From positions 1 through 64,000 of the forward strand of contig JAEYRD010000057.1 of the NCBI GenBank assembly GCA_023435725.1: a stretch of DNA of 64,000 bases. The letters run 5' to 3'. The DNA comes from Pseudomonadota bacterium. Its GTDB lineage: Bacteria > Pseudomonadota > Alphaproteobacteria > Rhizobiales > Xanthobacteraceae. Of this stretch, positions 1 to 10,569 are shown in pieces. The notes under the pieces were generated by a model. That model was not told the origin of the DNA and did no database searches. It saw nothing but the letters and a program-made list of their open reading frames with translations. The position numbers and the translations under genes are program-made. Position 1 is the first letter of the stretch, and each line of letters starts with the position of its first letter.

Positions 1-528
1 CGGCGCGAGCGGCTCGGGCGTGAAGCCTGCCGGTGGCGGCTCGCTGCGGCGCTCAGCCAAAGCGGGGGCGGGCCGGCGCACCTCGTCGGCGAAAGAGGGA
101 CGCGCGGGCCGCTGCGGCAGCTCGGGCATTTGCGGCTCGGGATGATCGAGCAGTTCGGGCCGTGGTGCTTCGTCGGCCCAGGCCCCGGTGTCCGGCATGG
201 GCGCGAGACGCGGCGGCTCGGAGGCGCTGGGACGTTGCGGAAGCTGGTCGCGGCCGGGCGCAGCACGCACGATGTTCGGTTCGACGACGATGTCGGTGGG
301 ACCGCCGATCATCAGGAGATGCTCGACATTGTCACGCCGGACCAGCACCAGGCGGCGCCGGCCATCGACCGCGGCGGCATCGATCACGGCAAGCCGGGGC
401 ATCCTGCCGCGCTGGGTGTTGGCACCGAGCCGGCTGCCGGCGAATCGGCGAACCAGCCACGCAGCGACGCCGATCAACGCCAGAACGACGATGAACGCGA
501 CGATGAAGGTGATAGGGCTGCCTTGCAT
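1..528 (-). CDS. fliO: Flagellar biosynthesis protein FliO-like, 3' end outside window
   Basis: The reverse frame is open from an ATG at 526-528 to the first base of the window, giving 176 residues with the C-terminus missing. It starts MQGSPITFIVAFIVVLALIG, a single N-terminal membrane segment, followed by a basic stretch and a small globular domain (RMPRLAVIDAAAVDGRRRLV, then NVEHLLMIGG). This is the standard layout of FliO, an accessory inner-membrane protein of the flagellar type III export gate. The tail after about residue 90 is rich in Pro, Glu and Arg and looks disordered. It is divergent from flgB and the fliE-fliQ-fliR-flhB run, which supports a flagellar role. The call rests on topology and context because FliO is poorly conserved. 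Confidence 0.8.
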   Translation of the reverse strand, partial: MQGSPITFIVAFIVVLALIGVAAWLVRRFAGSRLGANTQRGRMPRLAVIDAAAVDGRRRLVLVRRDNVEHLLMIGGPTDIVVEPNIVRAAPGRDQLPQRPSASEPPRLAPMPDTGAWADEAPRPELLDHPEPQMPELPQRPARPSFADEVRRPAPALAERRSEPPPAGFTPEPLAP

Positions 529-881
529 ACTTGTCCCCGACAAATGGCGCTTTTCTCGTGCCCATGGTCAGATGCGCCAACCACCGGCGTGGGATGCCCC
601 AAACTGCGATTTCTTAACGTCCCACGGCAGTTTTTGCCGTCCCCAACTCTTAATAACCCATGAATCGCTCGATCCAAAACGACTTCTTGGCCTGTGCATG
701 CGCCGCCAAGCGGTTCGGTTAATGCCGCTTTCGGGGACGTAGAATCACGGGATCGCAAAGTCGTGTCCCGGTCGGGGACATACGTCAATGGCATCCTTAA
801 CCACCTGTTAACCATACACGCGGCAAATTCTGCCTAGCTTCGGACCCCAAGGGGTCCCGAGAGGCGGAAGGAACCGCAACG
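529..881. other. Divergent fliO/flgB intergenic region
   Basis: This 353-base gap separates the divergent flagellar genes and carries no convincing gene. It holds a complete CtrA-type box (listed separately), isolated TTAA half sites at 614-617, 650-653 and 719-722, and a short inverted repeat at 764-780 (TGTCCC, five bases, GGGACA). The motif CGGGGAC recurs near 533-539 (on the reverse strand), 732-738 and 773-779. The last may be a regulator site, but no known consensus was matched. Confidence 0.5.
797..811 (+). promoter_or_regulatory. CtrA-type binding box upstream of flgB
   Basis: The sequence is an exact TTAA-N7-TTAA match (TTAA at 797-800 and 808-811) lying 71 bases before the flgB start. 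In alphaproteobacteria the response regulator CtrA binds this motif, often at early flagellar operons. The downstream cluster ends with cckA, whose product heads the phosphorelay that activates CtrA, so the site and the neighbouring genes agree. Confidence 0.65.
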
Positions 882-1286
882 ATGTCCATCAACGACCTCC
901 CCGTGCTGTCGGCGCTTCGCACCAAGATGCAGTGGCACCAGGAGCGCCAGCGCGTCCTGTCCGAAAACGTCTCCAATTCCGATACGCCCAAGTTCCGGCC
1001 GCGCGACCTGGTCGAGCCGAAGCTCGACAAGGCCGGCGCCGTCACAGGCTCGATGGGCCCGCTTGCGCTGACCGTCACCAGCGCCTCCCACATGACGCCA
1101 TCAGGCTCGGCCTCCGGATTCGACCAGAACAGGAATGCAGGCTTCGAAACCCGCCCCGCGGGCAACGCCGTCAACCTCGAAGAGGAGATGATGAAGGCGG
1201 CCAGCAACCAGATGGATTATGCGGCGGCGACCTCGCTCTACTCGAAGAGCCTGCATCTGCTCAAGACCGCGATCGGCAAGGGCTAG
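882..1286 (+). CDS. flgB: Flagellar basal-body proximal rod protein FlgB
   Basis: The 134-residue protein begins MSINDLPVLSALRTKMQWHQ and has the rod-protein N-terminal motif with ENVSNSDTPKFRPRD near residues 28-42, matching FlgB proteins that form the proximal rod of the flagellum. The C-terminus (EEEMMKAASNQMDYAAATSL, near 107-126) is the usual helical rod-assembly segment. It is exported through the flagellar type III apparatus and so has no Sec signal. It is the first gene of the run flgB-flgC-fliE, 18 bases before flgC. A ribosome site (GGAAGGAAC) lies just ahead of the ATG. Confidence 0.95.
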   Translation: MSINDLPVLSALRTKMQWHQERQRVLSENVSNSDTPKFRPRDLVEPKLDKAGAVTGSMGPLALTVTSASHMTPSGSASGFDQNRNAGFETRPAGNAVNLEEEMMKAASNQMDYAAATSLYSKSLHLLKTAIGKG

Positions 1287-1304
1287 AGCTGGAGGACGCG
1301 CATC

Positions 1305-1730
1305 ATGGCGAATGACAGCAGCGACTTTGCCCGCTCGATGGCGATCGCGACCTCGGGCCTGCGCGCGCAGGCCGGGCGCATGCGGGTGATCTCGGAGAAC
1401 ATCGCGAACGCGGATTCGACGTCGCAGACGGCCGGCGGCGATCCCTACCGCCGCAAGGTGCCAACCTTCTCCTCCGCGCTCGACCGCACGCTCGATGCGC
1501 AGGTCGTCACCCTCGGCAAGATCAAGCCGGACCAGTCAAACTTCCGCGTCAAATACGAGCCGAACAATCCGGCGGCGGATGCGAGCGGCAACGTCAAATA
1601 TCCCAACGTGAACTCGGTGGTCGAGATGACCGACATGCGCGACGCGCAGCGGTCCTACGAGGCCAATCTCAACATCATCAGTGCGACGCGCCGGATGATT
1701 CAGCGCACGCTCGACATCCTCAAGAGCTGA
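1305..1730 (+). CDS. flgC: Flagellar basal-body rod protein FlgC
   Basis: The 141-residue protein shows the FlgC pattern: an N-terminal rod motif (MAIATSGLRAQAGRMRVISE, then NIANADST) and a C-terminal helix ending SYEANLNIISATRRMIQRTL. FlgC is a structural component of the proximal rod. Its length is normal for the family. It follows flgB closely with GGAGG before the ATG and precedes fliE by 16 bases, so the three are probably co-transcribed. Confidence 0.95.
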   Translation: MANDSSDFARSMAIATSGLRAQAGRMRVISENIANADSTSQTAGGDPYRRKVPTFSSALDRTLDAQVVTLGKIKPDQSNFRVKYEPNNPAADASGNVKYPNVNSVVEMTDMRDAQRSYEANLNIISATRRMIQRTLDILKS

Positions 1731-1746
1731 ACAGGACACTTAAGCC

Positions 1747-2055
1747 ATGGCATCTCCGACAATCGCCGCCAACGCTTATGCCAACCTCGCACGCGTGCTG
1801 GAGAACAGCGGCGCCGGCAAGGGCAGCGAGGCGAGCGGGCAATCTTTCGCGTCACTCCTGAAAGATGCTGTCGGCAGCGTCATGGAGTCCGGCCGCAAGT
1901 CCGACGCACAGACGGTGGCGATGGCGGCCGGCAAGGCCAACGTGATGGACGTGGTGACGGCGGTTGCAGACACCGACGTTGCGGTGTCCACGCTGGTCTC
2001 GGTCCGCGACCGCGTGATCGCGGCGTATGAAGACATCATGAAGATGCCGATCTGA
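1747..2055 (+). CDS. fliE: Flagellar hook-basal body complex protein FliE
   Basis: The 102-residue protein fits FliE, the adaptor between the MS ring and the rod. The C-terminal half holds the typical segment ending TLVSVRDRVIAAYEDIMKMP, and the N-terminal half is Ala/Ser-rich and flexible. It is the third gene of the flgB operon. A 30-bp-arm palindrome sits immediately downstream and may act as a processing or partial termination structure before fliQ. Confidence 0.93.
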   Translation: MASPTIAANAYANLARVLENSGAGKGSEASGQSFASLLKDAVGSVMESGRKSDAQTVAMAAGKANVMDVVTAVADTDVAVSTLVSVRDRVIAAYEDIMKMPI

Positions 2056-2069
2056 TTTTCGGTCTCCGT

Positions 2070-2150
2070 CGTCATTGCGAGCGTAGCGAAGCAATCCAGA
2101 ATCTTCCCGCAGCCGGCAGTCTGGATTGCTTCGCTACGCTCGCAATGACG
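2070..2150. repeat. Palindromic intergenic repeat, family A (perfect 30-bp arms)
   Basis: Two 30-bp arms at 2070-2099 and 2121-2150 are exact reverse complements around a 21-base centre, so the transcript would form a very stable hairpin. The arm begins CGTCATTGCGAGCG and ends AAGCAATCCAG. Related copies lie at 7107-7193 and 8487-8553. This resembles the palindromic elements common in Bradyrhizobium intergenic DNA. This copy splits fliE from fliQ. Confidence 0.9.
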
Positions 2151-2214
2151 GGGAGAGGGCTTCGCATCGCGTCGAACGCGGTGGGGAGGCAAGAATGAAC
2201 AAAGGAAGTTTGCA

Positions 2215-2478
2215 ATGACCGGACCCGAAACCCTCGACGTCGCGCGTGATGCGATCTGGACCATCGTGATCGTGTCGTCACCCCTGATGCTGGTCGGCCT
2301 CGTGGTCGGCGTGATCGTGTCGCTGTTCCAGGCGTTGACGCAGATCCAGGAGCAGACGCTGATCTACGTGCCGAAGATCCTGGCCATCTTTGCCACGATG
2401 CTATTGGCGCTGCCATTCATGGCCGACTCGCTTCACGCCCATATGTTGCGGATATCGTCGCGAATCATCGGCGGCTGA
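2215..2478 (+). CDS. fliQ: Flagellar export apparatus protein FliQ
   Basis: An 87-residue protein with two membrane segments (about residues 15-40 and 54-75) and the FliQ core VIVSLFQALTQIQEQTLIYVPK. FliQ forms part of the export-gate complex with FliP and FliR at the base of the flagellar type III system. Length and motif are typical. It precedes fliR by 17 bases and flhB follows. Confidence 0.95.
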   Translation: MTGPETLDVARDAIWTIVIVSSPLMLVGLVVGVIVSLFQALTQIQEQTLIYVPKILAIFATMLLALPFMADSLHAHMLRISSRIIGG

Positions 2479-2495
2479 GGCACAATGCGCCCATT

Positions 2496-3266
2496 ATGCG
2501 CATCGACGTCTCGCTATTGCCGGCGCTCGCCGCGGCCTTCATGCTCGCTTTTGCCCGGGTCGGCGCGATGGTGATGCTGCTGCCGGGACTGGGCGAGACC
2601 AACATCCCGACGCGGGTGAAGTTGTCGATCGCGCTCCTGCTCACGCTGATCATCCTGCCGCTGCACCGTAACGCCTACCACGTCGACATGGGTTCGCTCG
2701 CGCCGCTGCTGGTGCTGATGCTGCATGAGATCGCGATCGGCATTGTGCTCGGCGCGACCGCGCGCGTGACGCTGGCGGCGCTCCAGGTCGCGGGTTCCGT
2801 GATCGCGCAGCAGATGGGGCTCGGCTTCGTCACCTCGGTCGATCCGACGCAGGGACAGCAGGGCGTGCTGGTCGGCAACTTCCTGACCATGTTGGGGGTG
2901 ACACTGCTGTTTGCCACCGACAGCCATCATCTGGTGATCGCGGCACTGAACGACAGCTATTCGATCTTCTCGCCCGGCGAGACCGTATCGAGCGGCGATG
3001 TTGCCTCGCTCGCAACACGCGCCTTCGCCGCCGCGTTCCGCCTCGGCTTGCAGCTCTCAGGACCGTTCCTGGTGTTCGGCCTCGTCTTCAATATCGGGCT
3101 CGGCGTGCTGGCGCGGCTGATGCCGCAGATGCAGGTCTATTTCGTCGGCGTCCCGCTGTCGATCTTCGCGGGCTTTTTGGTGCTCGGCGTGGTGATCACG
3201 GCGATGATGGGCACGTATCTGGACTACTTCATCGGTGTCATGCACCAGATGATGCCGCTCAGGTGA
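2496..3266 (+). CDS. fliR: Flagellar export apparatus protein FliR
   Basis: A 256-residue multi-pass membrane protein with the FliR features: N-terminal LPALAAAFMLAFARVGAMVM, the conserved region ending MGLGFVTSVDPTQGQQG, and a C-terminal LMPQMQVYFVGVPLSIFAGF. It forms the export gate with FliP and FliQ. FliR length is normally about 250-260 residues. It sits between fliQ and flhB with short gaps, consistent with one transcript. Confidence 0.95.
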   Translation: MRIDVSLLPALAAAFMLAFARVGAMVMLLPGLGETNIPTRVKLSIALLLTLIILPLHRNAYHVDMGSLAPLLVLMLHEIAIGIVLGATARVTLAALQVAGSVIAQQMGLGFVTSVDPTQGQQGVLVGNFLTMLGVTLLFATDSHHLVIAALNDSYSIFSPGETVSSGDVASLATRAFAAAFRLGLQLSGPFLVFGLVFNIGLGVLARLMPQMQVYFVGVPLSIFAGFLVLGVVITAMMGTYLDYFIGVMHQMMPLR

Positions 3267-3276
3267 CGGGGGATCC

Positions 3277-4356
3277 ATGGCGGAAGACAACGATCCCGAG
3301 AGTCAAACAGAAGACCCGACGCAAAAACGCCTCGACGAGGCGCTCGAACGCGGTGACGTCGCCAAGAGCCAGGAGATCAACACCTGGTTCATGATCGCGG
3401 GCGGCACGCTGGTGGTCTCGACCTTCTCCGGCTCGGTCGGCAGCGGGCTGGTGACGCCGATGCGCAACCTGCTCGCCAATTCCTGGATGATCAAGACCGA
3501 CGGCGGGAACCTGCTCGCGTTGATGCAGCAGATCGAGTTCGCTGTGCTCGCGGCGATTGGTGTACCCTTGCTGATGCTGGTGCTGGCGGCGATCGCCGGC
3601 AACATGCTCCAGCATCGCCTGGTCTGGTCCGCCGAATCCCTCAAGCCAAAATTCAGCAAGCTCTCGCCCGCTGCCGGCTTCAAGCGCATCTTCGGCAAGC
3701 AGGCCGCCGCCAATTTCCTCAAGGGGCTCGGCAAGCTGCTCGTGCTCGGCGCGGTCATGGCCACGATCCTGTGGCCGGAGCGGCATCGCATGGAGGCGAT
3801 GGTCAAGCTGGATCCGGCCGCCATGCTGGCCGCCTCCACCAGCATGACCATCCATCTGCTCGGCGCGGTGGTCGCGGCGCTCGCGATCATCGCCATCGGC
3901 GACTACTTCTTCCAGTATCGCAGTTGGTTCCAGCGGCAGAAGATGTCGCTCCAGGAGATCAAGGAAGAGTTCAAGCAGTCCGAAGGCGACCCGCACATCA
4001 AGGGCAAGCTCAGGCAACTGCGCCAGCAGCGCTCCAAGAAGCGCATGATGGCGGCGGTTCCCAAGGCCTCCGTGATCATCACCAATCCGACCCACTATTC
4101 GGTGGCGCTGTCCTACGAGCGCGGCATGACGGCGCCGATCTGCGTTGCCAAGGGCGTCGACAACCTCGCTTTCAAGATCCGGGAGATCGCGCGCGAGTAC
4201 GATATTCCCATCGTCGAGAACGTGCCGCTGGCCCGTGCGCTCTACGCCACGGTCGAAATCGACCAGGAAATCCCGACCGAGCACTACCATGCGGTTGCCG
4301 AAGTCATCGGTTACGTCATGCGGCTGAAGCGCGGATTCGGCGCCGGGCGGGGATAA
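3277..4356 (+). CDS. flhB: Flagellar export switch protein FlhB
   Basis: The 359-residue protein has the FlhB N-terminal signature (DPESQTEDPTQKRLDEALERG), four membrane segments, a basic linker, and the autocleavage motif NPTH at about residues 270-273 within VIITNPTHYSVAL. Cleavage in this motif lets FlhB switch export from rod/hook to filament substrates. The C-terminal domain is complete. It follows fliR by ten bases and is followed about 150 bases later by cckA, an order seen in other alphaproteobacteria. Confidence 0.96.
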   Translation: MAEDNDPESQTEDPTQKRLDEALERGDVAKSQEINTWFMIAGGTLVVSTFSGSVGSGLVTPMRNLLANSWMIKTDGGNLLALMQQIEFAVLAAIGVPLLMLVLAAIAGNMLQHRLVWSAESLKPKFSKLSPAAGFKRIFGKQAAANFLKGLGKLLVLGAVMATILWPERHRMEAMVKLDPAAMLAASTSMTIHLLGAVVAALAIIAIGDYFFQYRSWFQRQKMSLQEIKEEFKQSEGDPHIKGKLRQLRQQRSKKRMMAAVPKASVIITNPTHYSVALSYERGMTAPICVAKGVDNLAFKIREIAREYDIPIVENVPLARALYATVEIDQEIPTEHYHAVAEVIGYVMRLKRGFGAGRG

Positions 4357-4510
4357 AATACCCGAAAAGTACCGGAAATGGCCGTAATCTGGGAATCAGC
4401 GTAGGTTTCAGTCTTGCCGCCCTTGCGTCTGCGGGTCCGATTCAGGCAGGGAAGGCCCGTTGCGCGCGGGAGCGCGTCCGTTTTCTGCCGACAGGCTGCG
4501 CCAGCTTGAG

Positions 4511-7096
<2,586 letters not shown>

Positions 7097-7106
7097 GGGC
7101 CACCAC

Positions 7107-7193
7107 CGTCATTGCGAGCGCAGCGAAGCAATCCAGAATCTTTCCGCAGAGGCACTCTGGATTGCTTCGTCGCAAGAGCTCCTCGCAATGACA
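7107..7193. repeat. Palindromic intergenic repeat, family A (imperfect copy)
   Basis: The left arm (7107-7136) is nearly identical to the family A arm at 2070-2099. The right arm carries a diverged segment (GTCGCAAGAGCTCCTCGCAATGAC region), so this copy is imperfect. It lies in the 307-base gap between cckA and the Tim44-like gene, where it could act as the cckA transcript end. The rest of the gap (7194-7403) holds no gene I can support. Confidence 0.85.
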
Positions 7194-7403
7194 GGGAAAA
7201 AGCGGAGCTTTTGCTCCAAGGCCGCCGGTAACCCGAGACCACGGTTCCGGCGCCTTCCCGGCCAACCCCCAGTCAAATATGGGCTTTTGCCACATCCCCG
7301 CGACTGAGGGCCGCAGCCGCAGGTTTCGAAACCGACTTCACTTTTCGGGAAGTCTGCCCATCTTAGGGGGCACGTCCCCATGCCGGGGATTTGGGAAACG
7401 CAC

Positions 7404-8408
7404 ATGAATTTCTCGCAACGTAGCCGCAGTCTTTTCAAGACGATTGCCGTCTTGCTGGCGCTCGCACTGCCGACGGCTCTGGCGATCTCGTCCGCTGACG
7501 CGCGCGTCGGCGGCGGCTTCTCGTCGGGTTCGCGCGGCTCGCGGACCTATTCGGCCCCGCCGTCGACCACGACCGCGCCGGGCTCGACCTCGCAGTTCAA
7601 CCGCACCTACACCCAGCCGGGTGCAGGCATGAATTCGGCCACCGCGCCCGCGCGCGGCGGCCTGTTCGGCCGCGGCGGCGGCTTCCTCGGCGGCCTTGCG
7701 GCCGGCTTCCTCGGCGCCGGCCTGCTCGGCATGCTGTTCGGCGGCGGTCTGTTCGGCGGTCTCGGCGGCCTGTCGTCGATCCTGGGCCTGATCATCCAGA
7801 TCGTGCTGGTGGTGTTCGTGGTGCGGCTGGCGATGTCGTGGTGGCAGCGCCGCCACACCCCGCAGGCGGCCTACGCCAATGCCAATGCCAATGCCAATGC
7901 CGATGCCGGCGCCGGTCCGGGACCGCAGCTGAACCATCGCAGCGGCCTCGGTGGTGGACTTGGCGGTGGCCTTGGTGGCTTCGGCTTCGGTGCCAACAAC
8001 GCGCCGCTCGAAATCCGCCCCGCCGACTATGAGGCGTTCGAGCGCCTGCTCGGCGAGATCCAGACCGCCTGGTCGAACGAGGACGTGGCCAAGCTGCACA
8101 CGCTCGCGACGCCGGAAATGGTCTCGTACTTCGAGCAGGACCTCGGCCAGAACCGCGCGCGCAACGTCGTGAACAAGGTGACCAACGTCAAGCTGCTGCA
8201 GGGCGACCTTGCGGAAGCCTGGCGCGAAGGCGAGACCGAATACGCCACGGTGGCGCTGCGCTTCGCGCTCACCGACAAGACGCTCGATCGCAACACCGGC
8301 GCGGTTGTCGCCGGCGGCGAGCAGCCGGGCGAGGTCACCGAAGTCTGGACCTTCGCCCGCCGCCCGGGCGGCGGTTGGGAATTGTCGGCGATTCAGCAGA
8401 CCAACTGA
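7404..8408 (+). CDS. Tim44-like domain protein, secreted/membrane
   Basis: From the ATG at 7404 the protein has 334 residues: an N-terminal signal-like segment (TIAVLLALALPTALAISSADA), a Ser/Thr/Pro and Gly-rich region with repeated GG and GLFG motifs, one strong membrane segment (IIQIVLVVFVVRLAMSWW, around residue 135-150), a low-complexity NANANANADAGAG stretch, and a C-terminal Tim44-like fold (about residues 205-330). Bacterial Tim44-like proteins are of uncertain function. The start at 7404 is preferred over 7380 because the signal sequence begins there. Confidence 0.85.
   Translation: MNFSQRSRSLFKTIAVLLALALPTALAISSADARVGGGFSSGSRGSRTYSAPPSTTTAPGSTSQFNRTYTQPGAGMNSATAPARGGLFGRGGGFLGGLAAGFLGAGLLGMLFGGGLFGGLGGLSSILGLIIQIVLVVFVVRLAMSWWQRRHTPQAAYANANANANADAGAGPGPQLNHRSGLGGGLGGGLGGFGFGANNAPLEIRPADYEAFERLLGEIQTAWSNEDVAKLHTLATPEMVSYFEQDLGQNRARNVVNKVTNVKLLQGDLAEAWREGETEYATVALRFALTDKTLDRNTGAVVAGGEQPGEVTEVWTFARRPGGGWELSAIQQTN
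7875..7904 (+). repeat. Hexanucleotide tandem repeat in Tim44-like gene
   Basis: Four exact GCCAAT units (7875-7898) plus one GCCGAT unit encode alternating Ala-Asn/Asp just after the membrane segment. Because the unit is six bases, copy-number change would keep the frame. Confidence 0.85.
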
Positions 8409-8486
8409 TCGCGAAGAGAACAGCGAGAAGGGCGTCGTGCTTCGGCATGGCGCCCTTTTTGTTTGGCGGCCCGCGCTCCCTCCACC

Positions 8487-8553
8487 CGTCATTGCGAGGA
8501 GCCCTTGCGACGAAGCAATCCAGAGTCTTTCCGTTGAGAGCTTCGCAATGACG
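8487..8553. repeat. Palindromic intergenic repeat, family A (short copy)
   Basis: A shorter relative of the repeats at 2070 and 7107, beginning CGTCATTGCGAGGAGC and ending CTTCGCAATGACG. It lies between the Tim44-like gene and the GST gene and could form a hairpin in the transcript. Confidence 0.8.
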
Positions 8554-8650
8554 GAGTATGTGGCGTGAGCGTCGAGTCCATCCGCACTGACGGAACCTTG
8601 CAGCGCGTGCTATATTGGTCCTGACGCTTCCACGCTCACGGACCCCTCCC

Positions 8651-9358
8651 ATGAAATACGAGCTCTACTACTGGCCTGAGATCCAGGGCCGCGGCGAATA
8701 TGTGCGGCTGGCGCTGGAGGAGGCGGGGGCGGCTTACGTCGATGTCGCGCGCGGTCCGCGCGGCACCAGCGCGATGATGAGGATGATGGATGCGCGCACG
8801 GGCACGCCGCCCTTTGCGCCGCCTTTCCTCAAAGCCGGCAAGCTCGTCATCGGCCAGACCGCCAACATTCTGCTCTATCTCGGCGCACGCCACGCCCTCG
8901 CTCCGAAGGCGGAAGCTGGCCAACTCTGGGTGCACCAGCTTCAGCTCACCATCACCGACCTCGTGGTCGAGATCCACGACACCCATCATCCGCTCGGGCC
9001 TTCGATGTATTACGAAGACCAGAAACCACCCGCGAAGAAGCGCACGGCCGACTTCTGGAGCGAGCGCGTGCCGAAATATCTCGGTTATTTCGAGGAGCTT
9101 CTTGCCGGCAATGGCGGCAGCTATGTCACGGGCCGCAGGCTGACCTATGTCGATCTCTCGCTGTTCCAGATCGTCGACGGACTGCGTTATGCCTTCCCAA
9201 AGCGCATGAAGGCGTTCGAGGCAGACATTCCCGGCCTCGTCGGCCTGCACGACCGCGTCGCCGCGCGGCCGAACATCAAGGCCTATCTGGCGAGCGAACG
9301 CCGCATTCCCTTCAACGAGCAGGGCATCTTCCGCCGCTATCGCGAACTGGATGGCTAG
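8651..9358 (+). CDS. Glutathione S-transferase family protein
   Basis: A 235-residue protein that begins MKYELYYWPEIQGRGEYVRL, a GST N-terminal thioredoxin-like fold with Tyr/Gln-Gly-Arg near the glutathione site. A helical C-terminal domain follows (TYVDLSLFQIVDGLRYAFPK region). The Gly-Arg-Gly-Glu segment is like that of sigma/alpha-type GSTs. Such enzymes conjugate or bind glutathione in the cytosol; the substrate cannot be told from sequence. The ATG at 8651 is chosen because upstream residues do not belong to the fold. It appears to be a single gene between repeats. Confidence 0.88.
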   Translation: MKYELYYWPEIQGRGEYVRLALEEAGAAYVDVARGPRGTSAMMRMMDARTGTPPFAPPFLKAGKLVIGQTANILLYLGARHALAPKAEAGQLWVHQLQLTITDLVVEIHDTHHPLGPSMYYEDQKPPAKKRTADFWSERVPKYLGYFEELLAGNGGSYVTGRRLTYVDLSLFQIVDGLRYAFPKRMKAFEADIPGLVGLHDRVAARPNIKAYLASERRIPFNEQGIFRRYRELDG

Positions 9359-9359
9359 A

Positions 9360-9410
9360 GCGTGATCCGGAAAAGTGTGAAGCGGTTTTCCGAAGAGATC
9401 ATGCTCAAAC
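9360..9410. repeat. Short intergenic repeat, family B
   Basis: The segment GCGTGATCCGGAAAAGTGTG followed by AAGCGGTTTTCCGAAGAGAT and CATGCTCAAAC is a form I recognise as a common dispersed element of rhizobial genomes. It contains an inverted pair (CCGGAAAA and TTTTCCG). Here it lies between two convergent genes and may serve as a bidirectional transcription end. Confidence 0.7.
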
Positions 9411-9414
9411 GTGT

Positions 9415-10107
9415 TCACCACGCGCCCGGCAGCAGGCGGTGGCGCACGCGCGCGACGTAGTCGGAATAACCCGGCAAGCCCTGGCGTAGCGTGCGCTCCT
9501 CAATGCGGATGCGGATCACAAACAGGGCGACGAACAGTGGCGTCATCGCAAGTCCCCACCACGAGCCCAGGGCCAGCGGCACGCTGGCGAAGAACAGGAT
9601 CATGCCGCTGTACATGGGATGGCGCACATGCGCGTAGGGCCCGGTCGAAATCACCCGCTGTGCGCGGTCGGCTTGCAGCTTCACCACGGGCGCCGCGAAC
9701 GAGTTCTCGCGGAACACCCAGAGTATGAACAGCATCGAGAGCAGGAACAGGACAAAGCCGAGCGCATGTAGCGCGACCGGCATGTGGGAAAATAGATTGC
9801 GGCGGTCGAGCCCCATCGCGGTGAGCCAGGCCAGCATCGCGCCGATGAACACGATCATGAAGAGTTTGTCGGCGGCCGGCTGATCCTTCTGCAGTACCGG
9901 CCGCAGACGTTCCGCGAGCAGCGCCGGATCAATCCGATAGAGCCACCAGCCGCAGAGCGGACCGAGCAGGGCGGAGGTCGCGAGGAACAGCCAGGCCGAA
10001 GGCCAGCGCAGGGTCCCGGCGGACACGAACAGCAGCGCGCCGATTGCGATGGTGGTGATCGTGTTCTGCAACAGCAGCTTTGCGATCATGCGCAGGTCCC
10101 GAGTCAA
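9415..10107 (-). CDS. Isoprenylcysteine carboxyl methyltransferase-family membrane protein
   Basis: The 230-residue protein has about five membrane segments and the family motif GPYAHVRHPMYSGMILFF followed by a conserved acidic RIRIEERTLRQGLPGYSDYV. This is the ICMT/PEMT-type membrane methyltransferase signature, in which the His-Pro and Glu-Glu residues bind S-adenosylmethionine. Bacterial members have diverse or unknown substrates, so only the family is claimed. It is convergent with the GST gene. Confidence 0.85.
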   Translation of the reverse strand: MTRDLRMIAKLLLQNTITTIAIGALLFVSAGTLRWPSAWLFLATSALLGPLCGWWLYRIDPALLAERLRPVLQKDQPAADKLFMIVFIGAMLAWLTAMGLDRRNLFSHMPVALHALGFVLFLLSMLFILWVFRENSFAAPVVKLQADRAQRVISTGPYAHVRHPMYSGMILFFASVPLALGSWWGLAMTPLFVALFVIRIRIEERTLRQGLPGYSDYVARVRHRLLPGAW

Positions 10108-10204
10108 CTGCGCACGATACTGGTCCCGCTATCCGGCGAAGATGCGGCCGGACGCGCGAAAGGCCCGATCAACCGGATCGAGCTTTCATCCTCGATGGGC
10201 CGGA

Positions 10205-10378
10205 TCAGGCGAGCTGATCGATCCGCGTGCCCTGTCCCGGCGGCAGCGGCGCGGGCGGCGGCGGCTGATAGGTCGGGTCGCTGTCCTTGGTCTCGGCCTG
10301 ATCGTTCAGCCGCGTCGTCGCGTCGTAGCTGGGCATCACGGTCGCGATCGGCGGCGTCGCAACGGTTGAAACGCTCAT
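10205..10378 (-). CDS. Small hypothetical protein, proline-rich tail
   Basis: From the ATG at 10376-10378 the frame codes for 57 residues beginning MSVSTVATPPIATVMPSYDA, with a Pro-rich stretch (YQPPPPAPLPPGQG) near the C-terminus. Composition and codon use look protein-like, but no family is recognised and the reading frame is short. An internal start near 10396 (two-residue-rich MCEDLW lead) is less likely. Confidence 0.45.
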   Translation of the reverse strand: MSVSTVATPPIATVMPSYDATTRLNDQAETKDSDPTYQPPPPAPLPPGQGTRIDQLA

Positions 10379-10532
10379 CCACAAATCCTCACACATGGAA
10401 ACAATCGACCCTGCTCCGTCAGGGGCGAAACTTCCGTCAAGGCAATCATTAAAATGCGAGCGATCTGGTGCGGCGAAGGAGGCGCTTTTCGTGCCTCATC
10501 GCGCGGTGCCAGGGAGACGACGGGCCTCTCCT

Positions 10533-10548
10533 CGTCATTGCAATGACG
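10533..10548. repeat. Collapsed ends of family A repeat
   Basis: The 16-base palindrome CGTCATTGCAATGACG consists of only the outer eight bases of each family A arm, fused tip to tip. It looks like the remnant of an element whose centre was deleted. Confidence 0.5.
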
Positions 10549-10569
10549 GAGTTCGTGGTGAGTGCCCGC

